This document shows positions 50,701 through 60,842 of a DNA stretch of 64,000 nt, one piece after another (positions within the stretch are counted from its first letter, which is position 1; every line of letters starts with the position of its first letter). Source of the DNA: Chionis minor (Eukaryota > Chordata > Aves > Charadriiformes > Chionididae). The stretch is taken from NCBI GenBank assembly GCA_013398295.1, contig VZSF01002931.1, positions 184,423-248,422 on the forward strand. The letters run 5' to 3'. Under the pieces are notes generated by a model, which had not been told where the DNA came from, did no database searches, and saw nothing but the letters and a program-made list of their open reading frames with translations. The translations under genes and the position numbers were made by a program.

Positions 50701-53700
50701 TCTCCAAAGTAGCTTGGATATGAAAGCAGCTTTGCAGAAAGGGTTTCTGAGGAGAATTTGAAGCGGTCTGAATTATCTCCCTTGGTCCTTTCTGCATTCA
50801 GGCAAAATTTGGAAATTTTTTGCTGAAGAAGTTAAATTCTGCTCAGGGATTTGAACCAGCCTCCCTCTCCCCAGGTGCCTGCCCCTGTGGGAGAACTGCA
50901 TGCCCTTTCCCCTTTAAAAGCAAAAAAACCACACACACCCCACAAAGAAATTCATCCTCTGCCACTTGGAGGACAGAGAAATTTAAAATCTCTGCACGTT
51001 TCACAAGATGCCACTTCTCCAGTGTCACTTACCTCCTTGCAGCAACTGCTGCTTGTAACTAACTCAAAACAGCAAGAACCAAATTTTATCACTGGTTAAT
51101 CCTGTTAGAGCGGACACGAGCTTAGGGATAAAGAGGGTTTCTCTCCTCCGCCAGCCACTGTGCCTGCCAAGTCCAGGGACACAGTTATCTCAATGGCCCT
51201 TTTCCTTGTCTGCAATATTTTGTTGAAAATTTGGGGGTCTACCAGCTTCAGAAGTTCCAAGACAGACAGATGGACAGAGATGTCACCCGTACTTCATGTC
51301 TTCCTTTATTTTTGAAGGAGAAAACAAAAAATGGTCAATGTTTGCACTGGTTTCAGCTGATCTGAGTGCACACATCTGCAGCATTGCTTATACCTACAAC
51401 CAGCCAGTGCCTGTGAGTTCAGTGTTCTCTGCTTTGGGTTCATCATTCCACACAAATAACTTTGGCTTGGAGAAGACCTTTCTTATGAATATGTCAACCA
51501 TGATTTGATGCTATATACCACATTTTGAGTTCATGCCAGCCTTCAAAAATGTACATTTTGAGTGAAATATCATGAGTACAATAGTCTTATTCAAGGTGTC
51601 TTTCAGTCCGGCATTTTGCAAATCGTGTGCAAGGCAAATACAGAGACCCTTGAATCAAACAAGTGGTGTACATATCCCAGGGGGAGATCTGGAGACAGCC
51701 GGGAGTTCAGCAGAGCTACTATGGTGGAACAGTAGGTAATTGAGAAAGTCAGTTCTAAAGAGCTTTTTAAATTGATCACAAGTTACAGAGAAGCCCTTTC
51801 TTCTGAGGCATAGAAATCCAGGACGAAAATGAGAAAGATTTTATTTTCTTTCAGCTGCCTTTCCAGGTTGATGACCTTCTTGACAACTCAGAGTGCCAAA
51901 AGAGGGGGAAAAACCTGAGAAAGCCTCCCCAGACTAAACCTCCTCCAGAGTTGAGGGTTGGTGGCTTTTTGAGTTGAAGGCAGGGGTGAGTTATCCTGTA
52001 CCCAAGTGTTTGGAACAGTGTTTGCCAGGGAAGGCTTTGCTGCCTGCTCATGTATGAACTGTCTGCAGCTAAATGGGGCCTCCAGCCCTTCAAACCCCCA
52101 GTCCCACTGTCCCACCACATCCTCAGATCCTATACATCCCAACAGATAATGCTTCTTGGAAGGGTATAACAACATACCCACGTGTGGCGTGGGAGGACAG
52201 GCGTACCTGCAACCCCAGACCCAATGGTGAGCTAAAGCAGCTTCCCTCTTCAAACTCATCAGTGCCTTGTGCCTGTGACATGCTGCTTGGCATTTTGTGC
52301 CCCATCCGGCATCGTGCTGCGCACGCGAAATCCTGTGTTTTTAGTGTGCCATGAAAGGCAGATGTTACAATCAAACAGCCCCACTAAAACCCCCAGGACT
52401 TGAGTATTGGCAGTCATTATAGCACCAGGGATGCATTTTGCACAGCTGTTTTAGTTTGTTATGGGGTGGAAAAGTGATTGAAGAGAAAGGAGGATTTCTT
52501 TATGGGTTTTTGAGTGCAAGGGAAAAGCGTACAGAATTTAAGAGACAAGCAAGGTGCATTCATGTGTGTGAGACGGCTTCAAGAGGGAGCTGCAGTCATC
52601 AGTCAGGTGTTGTAATGTGATGGGGGTGTTGATCCCATCAGCTCCCATGATAGAAAGAAGCCACTGTGCCTGCCCTCGAGCGCCACAGTCTCTTTCTCCA
52701 TCACTTTGGGAATGCCCATGACAGGACACAGGCCACCCTGCAAAATGGCCACTGTTGTCCAGTGCAGACACCTGTGAGGAGGCAGAAGGTTGTGAAGCCT
52801 GTGTGAGAACTGCATGGACCCAGGCTGGTGAGAGGAAGAACTGGGACATGACTATATGATGCTGAGCTGATCCACCTGCCTTGGACCAAGGATACTTGAG
52901 CTGGGATACAACCTTGCATGAGATTTGGGTCCCATGTAGGGATGTTAAATGTACAGACCGGGACAGTTCAGATCCTATGTAAGGTTGCCAGAAGAGGCAA
53001 CGCTATTGAGAAAAAGGAAAAGATTAATTTTCTCAAATAAGTTCAGTAAGATCTGGCTTGCTTTGCCACCACGGTTCTGGGCTCCCAGCGATGTGGGAAT
53101 CCCCAGGGCATGAGATGCTATTGAAGAACAGGCGAAGTCTCACCACCGTTATGCAGTTCTCTCTGGGCCTCTTCTGTGTTCAGCTTGTTCTCTCTGCTGT
53201 AAATACTCCCAGGGAAGGAAGAATGTCCTTCTTTGGGACTAACTCTCCCCTTGCAAGACAGCAAAGCACTGCAGGGCAGGGAATCCGTTGGAGGAGCCGG
53301 GTGCTCTTGTGCCTGCAGCGAGCTCACAGCGCCTTGGGCGTGCAAGGGAGAGATGACTCTGCTAAGCAAAAATGTGGGGAACTGTTGAGCATCCCTCCCC
53401 CTTCGCTGCCCTTCTGAGGGTTGGCAGCAGCGCAGGGTGGAGATGTCAAGTTTTCGCTGGAAGTTCAGAGAAAGGTTTTGCTGTGGAAAGATGAAAAGTA
53501 AAAATTTCCCTGTGGAATGAACGTCCCGGGGAGAGGGCAGCTTGGAAATGCCTTTGAACTATTTTGTTTGGATAGTGCCTAACTACCACTAAGAGATATA
53601 CTCTAATATAACAATACTGACATCAAATGAGCATGGTAAAACCCAGAAACAAGTAACTTCAAAGCAGGGGTTGTCCCTCATTTCATTTTATAGGGCCAAA

Positions 53701-54879
53701 CATTTCCAGGGGGGAGCCATGCTTTTTGATTACCCTGTCCACAATGAACATCCACAGCCTTTTCCCTGAAACACTGACAAACCCAAACCGTTCCCCAAGG
53801 GAAACTGCTTCAGGAAATATATTTTCAAGCAGCTTTAGCTGAGAAGCCCAACAAGCCAACTCAGCTCCATCACTGCAGCCCCCGGCACTCAAACACACGG
53901 TGAGCTCCCAGCACTAGGTAATTAGAAGAACATACGCTGGAATCAATCCCAGTGAAAGCAAACACAGCCTTCTTAAGTGTATTGCCATCTATTATGGTAA
54001 AACTCCCTTTTCTTCGCTGTTGGTCCTTTTTTCCACATTTCTGCTCCCCAGCATTACAGCTTGGAGGCAGGATGGGGTTGCTGAGGCAGCCGTAGTTTTT
54101 TTTAGCAAGTTGAAGGAAGGTGAGCTGTTACTGTACACATGAAGATGCACATATTTGCTCTGTAGTTCAGAAAAAGAAGAGGTGGATGAAGATAAAAGTG
54201 GAAATAAATCCTGCCATCAATTCAGCCACTGTGACAGGAGACGATTATCTTAAACATTTAACAGAAGCAACCAAAGGCAAGACCTGGAGAAAATGGTATC
54301 ATTAGGAATTTCAGCAATTCATGGACTTCTAGATCAGGTAGGTGGTAAGGTAAGTCCCTCTGGAGGGTGGTCCTCTGGTCCACCAATCCTCTCCTAAGTT
54401 ACTGAAAGTGCTGATGTACTCTTTAAATTACCTGGACATTTGCCAGTAAAATAATCCAGGAAGACTGTGACAAAATTCTCCTTCCCAGTCTTCAGCTCAA
54501 ATGATGGAGACATTTGGGCTGGTGTCTGTTGGCTGCTTCTCCTGGAGGGTGAAAGTGAGTGACCCATTTTCTGCTATGAGATGTGGAGGACTGCCATGGG
54601 CTTCACACTGGAGTGGTCATGGATGCAGTTTGGTGTCCAGACTTGGGTCCCTTCCATTGAAATGGACTTCAAGAAATTGGACAATGTTTCCAAATGGGAA
54701 GAAGACTAACACATCTAGAGATCACAAAGCACGAGGAAGGTTAAATTAAACTGGACTAACTTATTTTAGAAAGGACATGACTAGGAGGTAAGGAAAAGGT
54801 CAGCTTCTCAATAGCTAAAGTGTTGTGACGTGTAGGACTGACTGAATGCTCTTGACATCCCCTATGGAAGGGCAAGACA
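44786..54879. other. Long unique stretch, no gene recognised
   Basis: About 10 kb with no gene or mobile element recognised. The AT-rich blocks at 45860-46150 and 49560-49960 are candidates for conserved non-coding DNA. Frames of about 120 codons (for example on the minus strand at 48398-48769 and 51888-52259) have no domain-like features. Confidence 0.5.
49600..49760. promoter_or_regulatory. Candidate AT-rich regulatory block
   Basis: taattaataa at 49614-49623 and the palindrome ttaattaa at 49717-49724 flank gttaatgactca near 49670, which contains an AP-1/MAF-like TGACTCA. The motifs are suggestive only; nothing nearby is a recognisable gene. Confidence 0.15.
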
Positions 54880-54928
54880 GAAAAAAAAAGAAAGAAAAAA
54901 AAAAAGGAAAAGAAAAAGAAAAAGAAGG
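54880..54928. repeat. A-rich (AAAAAG)n tract
   Basis: Purine-only run made of A tracts interrupted by single G residues, directly beside the LTR boundary. Confidence 0.9.
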
Positions 54929-55185
54929 TTTTATGTGTTGGGTTGACCTTGGTGGGAGGCCAGGTGCCCACCAAAGCTGCTCTATCACTCCCCTCCTCAT
55001 GGAGAGAAAATGGGGAGAGAAAATACAATGAAAGGCTTGTGGGTCAAGATAAGGACAGGGAGAGATCTTTCACCAAGTACTGTCACAGGCAAACTAGACT
55101 TGACTTGGGGAAAATGAATTTTATTTATTACTAATCCAACCAGAGCAGGGTAATCAGAAGTTAAAACTAAATCTTAAAACCCCTT

Positions 55186-55666
55186 CCCCTCACCCCTCCC
55201 TTCTTTCCGGGCTCAACTTCACTCCCGATTTTCTCTACCTCCTCACCCTGAGTGGCACAGGTGGATGGGGAATGGGGCTTGTGGTCATTTCATCACACGT
55301 TTTTGCTTTTCCCTCCTCTCTCAGGAGGAGAATTCTTCACACTCTTCACCTGCTCCAGTGTGGGTCCCTTTCACGGGGTGCAGTCCTTCAGGAACAGACT
55401 GCTCCAGCGTGTGTCGCCCATGGGGNCCCCTCACCCCTCCCTTCTTTCCGGGCTCAACTTCACTCCCGATTTTCTCTACCTCCTCACCCTGAGTGGCACA
55501 GGTGGATGGGGAATGGGGCTTGTGGTCATTTCATCACACGTTTTTGCTTTTCCCTCCTCTCTCAGGAGGAGAATTCTTCACACTCTTCACCTGCTCCAGT
55601 GTGGGTCCCTTTCACGGGGTGCAGTCCTTCAGGAACAGACTGCTCCAGCGTGTGTCGCCCATGGGG
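55186..55666. repeat. 240-bp exact direct duplication across a single-N gap
   Basis: 55186-55425 and 55427-55666 agree at every base compared, with one N at 55426 between them. The pattern indicates two contig ends sharing an overlap that were joined instead of merged. Confidence 0.92.
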
Positions 55667-56756
55667 TAGCAAGTCCTGCCAGAAAACCTGCTCCAGCATG
55701 GGGTCCTCTCTCCATGGGGACGCAGGTCCTGCCAGGAGCCTGCTCCAGTGCAGGCTCCCCACAGGGTCACAGTCTCCTTCAGCTATATCCACCTGCTCTG
55801 GCGTGGGGTCCTCCACAGGCTGTGGGTGGATATCTGCTCCACCTTGGCCCTCCATGGGCTGCAGGGGGACAGCCTGCCTCACCATGATTTTCGCTGTGGG
55901 CTGCAGGGGAATCTCTTTTCCAGCGCTTAGAGCACCTCCTCCCCCTCCTCCTTCACTGACCTTGGTGTCTGAAGGGTTCTCTCACTCCTCTCTCCTGGTT
56001 GCTGCCATGCAGGCTTTTTTTTCCCCTTCTTAAATACGTTATCACAGAGGTGCTACCACCATCGCTGATGGGCTCAGCTTTGGCCAGCAGCTGACCTGTC
56101 TTGGAGCCAGCTAGCATCGGCTCTATCACACATGGGGGAAGCTGCTAGCAGTTTCTTAGAGAGTCACCTCCGTNTGCTCCAGTGTGGGTCCCTTTCACGG
56201 GGTGCAGTCCTTCAGGAACAGACTGCTCCAGCGTGTGTCGCCCATGGGGTAGCAAGTCCTGCCAGAAAACCTGCTCCAGCATGGGGTCCTCTCTCCATGG
56301 GGACGCAGGTCCTGCCAGGAGCCTGCTCCAGTGCAGGCTCCCCACAGGGTCACAGTCTCCTTCAGCTATATCCACCTGCTCTGGCGTGGGGTCCTCCACA
56401 GGCTGTGGGTGGATATCTGCTCCACCTTGGCCCTCCATGGGCTGCAGGGGGACAGCCTGCCTCACCATGATTTTCGCTGTGGGCTGCAGGGGAATCTCTT
56501 TTCCAGCGCTTAGAGCACCTCCTCCCCCTCCTCCTTCACTGACCTTGGTGTCTGAAGGGTTCTCTCACTCCTCTCTCCTGGTTGCTGCCATGCAGGCTTT
56601 TTTTTCCCCTTCTTAAATACGTTATCACAGAGGTGCTACCACCATCGCTGATGGGCTCAGCTTTGGCCAGCAGCTGACCTGTCTTGGAGCCAGCTAGCAT
56701 CGGCTCTATCACACATGGGGGAAGCTGCTAGCAGTTTCTTAGAGAGTCACCTCCGT
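55592..56756. repeat. 582-bp exact direct duplication across a single-N gap
   Basis: 55592-56173 and 56175-56756 agree at every base compared, with one N at 56174 between them. The break falls mid-element and both copies end at the same base, so an unmerged contig overlap is the simplest reading. Confidence 0.92.
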
Positions 56757-56806
56757 AGTTTCTCCCCCGCTACCAAAATCTTGCCACACAAGCCCAATAC
56801 AATTTA

Positions 56807-57974
56807 GTTTGCTAGTTAGGAAGCACAAAAGGCTGGGAAAATGCTTGGAACTTGCTGTGAATATTTAAGGCCGTCTCTGGGAGCAGGGATCAGAAATAGG
56901 TTTGAAAATGCCTACAAAGGAGGGTCTAAGAATTGGTCCTGCTTCTGAGCAGGTGTTACAGACCTTCTTGCAGCTCTACATATCTCTTGTAGTGAACACT
57001 ACTGTCTTACAGGCTTCTCTTATGGTCACCTGTCTTCACTTAGTAGGTGCTTTTTCATCCTTCTGCCCCATTTTAATCCCAGGCACATACAGTTCATATA
57101 AGCCCATGGGATCATCTTTTTGGGACATTCTTTAGACCTGTGCAGCAGTTCTGCTGTCAGGGTGGTGTTGCTCTCCCCAGTCCTTCTCTGCTTGCTGGCA
57201 AAGCATTTACTGATATCTCTGCTGCTGACCATGCTTTTAACTTTGGGAGGAGGCTTCAAACTTTTCCAGGGCACTTTCAACAGACGCATCCTGTTAGTGA
57301 CCAAATCTTTCCCATGGTGCTAGTTTTGAGTGATCATGCTGTGGAGTCAAAATCACAGGACAAACTCTGCTGGCTCTCAGCTCGCAGAGAAGCATCTCCA
57401 TCCCAGCAAGAAACCAGAGTGAACAGATGCCTCTTTTGGGCTGTCCAGATGGCTGAGTAGCTGCAAAAGGCATAAGAAGGATCATAGCCTACGGCAGCTT
57501 TCAAGTGGCCAAACTGATCCGGAGTGAGCAACGACCTTCATAAACCCACTTAATGAAAAATACATCCTTGCAGCAGGGTGAAGAGGAGGAGGAATCTCTT
57601 TCTCTGAATCTCTTCTGCCACAGATATTTCAACTGTGCAAATATTTTAAAGTGAGACCAGTGCACAGTTAGCTCTCACCACTGGAAAATCCACTTTTCCA
57701 CCCCAATTTTTTGCTTTCTAGGCAGCTTGCCAATGGGCACCTGGCAGCCAGCTTGCTGGGTGCTGCTCCTAATCACATTAGAGGAAAAGCACTTCCTTGG
57801 GACAGAGGCAGACATTGCAAAAAAAGGAGAATGTGGACTGATCTCAGTAAGGGAGGTGAGCAAAAATCCCACCCAAAGTTAGATGTGTGAAACTTATCAC
57901 TCCGGAAACGGCATCTTTGATGTCCAAATGCTTATTAGATTGAATAAAGAGAGAGTCTGGAGACACTGAAAGAG
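56807..57974. other. Unique non-coding stretch, nothing recognised
   Basis: No gene or repeat was recognised between the LTR and the next CR1 relic. Confidence 0.5.
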
Positions 57975-58240
57975 GTGATGGATGAATGGGACCTCTGGAA
58001 GTCTTTAGTCCAACCTTCTGCTCAAAGCAGGATTATCCCCAATGATGGATCAGCTTGATAAGGGCTTTGTCTGTCCCGATGTTAAAAGCCTCCAGGGATG
58101 GAGATCTGATCAGCTTTCTTTTCCAAGTCCTCTCCGTATCCATCGCTCTTGCTGTTTCTCCTGTTGAACCCTTTGAACCTGGTGCTTTTCTCTCTTTGCA
58201 GCATTGCTGCAGAGGAGCTCTGGTCTTAGCTGGCTTGTTC
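57975..58240 (-). mobile_element. Old CR1 LINE fragment
   Basis: 'gtccaaccttctgctcaaag', 'ttgataagggctttgtctgt' and 'cctccagggatggagat' correspond to the reverse complement of the CR1 3' UTR (…GCTTTGAGCAGGAGGTTGGAC…). The remainder is diverged and the tail repeats are absent. Confidence 0.65.
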
Positions 58241-60577
58241 AGGGTCCGGTGCTAGGACACAGCATAGCACAGTGTGGACGTTACCTGTGCATTTGGAGGT
58301 TTTGATCCAGCAGCATGTCATGTCATGAAATAATCCAGAAAGTATTTTAAAAATACACATAAACAGAGCTGTGGGATCTCCTAAGTTGTGTGTTTAAATG
58401 TCTTCCACATAAAATATTCCTCATTGAAAAATAATTTCAAGTTGTTTTCTCTGGAAGCTTTTGAATGTAAGCTTTCTTTGATGTAAATCAGCATTTTCCA
58501 TGGGAAAAAATCCAAGCATTTCAGTGAAAGATGTCCAGCCCTCTCCCGTGTTGAATCTCATCTCAATAGTTCATGTGCAATAAAGTGCATGCTCATCTGC
58601 CATGAAATGCGTGGAACTGAATTAACTTTTGCAGAAGAGAAAGGACTACTTAACTATACTGAAATTAAGTTGTCTTCTGTGAAGGACTCTTGCCTATCAG
58701 AGTGGAGGTGCAGAGTAAAGTTGCTCCCTGAGAAACATCAAAATGTCTTTTTGCTGGGCTCCTGATCCAAATAAGGACAGGGCTCTTGATGTTGAGTTAA
58801 GATTCTTACTACTGAAAGGAAAGAAGAGGTGCATGAGATGGAAAAGAGAAGATTTTCCTTTTTCAGAGAGGAGGGAAGAGCTTCTGAAGGTCTGGGCTTG
58901 CACAGCTTGCCAGTCGGAAGCAAAGCCACCATATGAGTCTTACTTGATGTGAGCAGATTCATCCTACCGCTGCGCTTGAAAGGCAGATGGAAAAGCCTTA
59001 GTCTGGTCACTCCTGTTTTAAATTATGCATCCTCCATCTGCTGACTCGAGCACAGACATACTTACAGTAACTGCCGTGCTTCTTAAAATAACCGCCCTGC
59101 TACAATGGCTACTTATGGTGCGGTTTTACACATGCCTGGCTTGCCGAGTCCAAGCTCTCTCAAGCTTCTATCTCTTTCTGACATCCCTACAGATGATGAA
59201 GGTTTGCTGTCATCTGGTTGTTTTGAGAAAAGTGAGTGGTACAGGTTTGGCCAGCTCCAGAGACTGGCTAGGCAGGCCAAGGTGCCATCATGCCGGTGAA
59301 AACTGCTCCCTCTTTCAGACCATTGCTAGGAATTTTACATCCTTTGTTTTGACTGCTCCAAGAGACCTCACCTGCATAGACCATGTCTACACACAACATC
59401 TGAAAACCTTCCTGCGGGACCAGAGCCCAAGCTTGCACCCTGCATTCACTTTAGTTTTGGAAAACAAACTCCCGGACCATAACATTCCTTACAGTGGGTC
59501 TTGGAACCCTCAGGAGACCACTGCAGCTAAATCTGGTTTCCCACCAGTTCAGAGCAGTCCCGGGTGCAGGTGAACATGTCTTGGCCCAGCATCTCCCTGG
59601 AGCAGAGCCAGGGGATGGAGACTCACGCTGCCATGCTCAGGACACTTCCAGACAGAGCTCACATCCCTGCCAGACATGATCCACCACACTGAACACTTTG
59701 AATTCTTTGCCTCTTTCCTTGGACTCTAAATCAATTCTGTCAGCTCCTTAATTATTTTAATTTTGCTTCATTCTCCAAATCCCTCAAATATATTTTATAT
59801 ATAGGGTACAGGCTTAAAAAAGAAAGCTACTGCTGTGCTCTTGCCTCTGAAATATTACCAGAAAAATGTATGTATTTCATCTCTGCCTTTCATTTTTCCA
59901 GACCTTTTTTTGCTTTGAAGAAGCTTGAAACAGTTATAGGCTGATGGCTACGCTCCAGCTTCATTGATTAACAGTGAGTGGTCAAGCTATTCAGTGCCTG
60001 AGAATATATCCAGAAATGGGGACAGGTGAATTATTGCATTTTCCTGCAGAGGGAAGGAGGAGGGGAGGATAAGACCTACAATAGGGAGTTCAAAAGACCA
60101 GCCTACCCCATATCCCAATCCCCACTGGCATGAAGCCCTAATCTAGGGGAGAACCAATGATTATTTTAGTGGCTCAGCACAGCAAAGGGCTAAATCATTT
60201 ATAAATATTGTGACTATAAATTGTCTCTACTTTAACAGGAGGAGAGCAGAGAGGGAAAGCAAGTGAGAATACTTTTCCACAGTTTTATACAAGAATTTTA
60301 TGCTGAGAACAGAAGTCTCTTCCCAGCCATTACATTCCTCACCAATGGTCTCATTACCAGTGCATTTTAGGAGAAAAGGCAGAGTACTCAAGACAAAGGA
60401 AGAATTGGAGGCTGCAAGATGTGAAGAAGCCCAAGGGCTGCAAAGAGGTTGTCCTGATGGACAATGGGACAGAGGCCCCGTGTGTGTGTAGCTTCAAATT
60501 CCTCACAGGAGGAACCCTCTTTATTAACTTGGAAGCTCCTGGAACCACAAGGCTACTTCCTAACAAGACCATGGGGT
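58241..60577. other. Unique non-coding stretch with one exon-like small frame
   Basis: No gene or repeat was recognised. A 64-codon plus-strand frame at 59105-59299 has a protein-like composition (acidic SDIPTDDEG, then EKSEWYRFGQLQRLARQAK) and ends beside a GTGAAA donor-like site, but no family is recognised and there is no CpG-rich promoter. Confidence 0.4.
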
Positions 60578-60842
60578 CATAGTATCATAGGATTGTAGGA
60601 TAATTCAGGTTGGAAGGAACTCAGGAGGTCTCTAATCCAACCTCCTGCTCAAAGCAGGGTCAGCTGTGTGGCTGGGCTAGGTCGCTCAGGGGTTTACCTA
60701 GTCTGGCCTTGAAAATGTCCACGGTTGGAGATGGCACAAGTTCTCTGGGCAACATGTTCCACTTCTTGACTGTCCACATGTGGGAAATGTTTCTCAGCCA
60801 ATATCTAGTCTTATCATTTCTTCTTTGACTCAAAGGAATCAC
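60578..60842 (-). mobile_element. CR1 LINE fragment, intact 3' end
   Basis: Two degenerate 8-mers (catagtat, cataggat), then 'aattcaggttggaaggaact', 'caggaggtctctaatccaac', 'ctcctgctcaaagcagggtc' and 'tctctgggcaacatgttcca': the minus-strand CR1 3' UTR and the last codons of ORF2. The subfamily type differs from the 44.2 kb copy because the 'gaggtctctaatccaacctc' block replaces 'gatcatctagttccaaccc'. Confidence 0.9.

Larger units (their letters stand above)
54934..56801 (-). mobile_element. Solo LTR of an avian endogenous retrovirus, inflated by assembly duplications
   Basis: The minus strand starts TGTATTGGGCTTGTGTGGCA at 56801 and ends CCCAACACA at 54934, giving TG...CA termini. Flanking pentamers attta (56802-56806) and tttta (54929-54933) match at four of five bases, a plausible target-site duplication. 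On the minus strand a TATA-like TATTTAAG lies near 56612-56619 (also 56029-56036), and AATAAA poly-A signals lie near 55120-55127. The body has the 'tgctccagcgt...ggg' repeated blocks that I remember from a common avian LTR. I saw no gag, pol or env sequence, so it appears to be a solo LTR. Two N bases with exact duplications inflate it from about 1.04 kb to 1.87 kb. Frames of up to 253 codons here are not genes. The ERV class is uncertain. Confidence 0.82.

Noticed and set aside
50838..50870. tRNA-like 'gggatttgaaccagcc' resembling a reverse-strand T-arm
   Set aside because: No acceptor stem, D-arm or anticodon arm can be fitted around it.
55272..56033. Longest open frame in the window (253 codons, plus strand)
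   Set aside because: It lies wholly inside the LTR, runs antisense to it, crosses the N at 55426 and repeats itself because of the assembly duplication. Not a gene.
59025..59573. 182-codon frame overlapping the exon-like small frame
   Set aside because: It is in a different frame from the more protein-like reading, with cysteine/leucine-rich composition and no domain.
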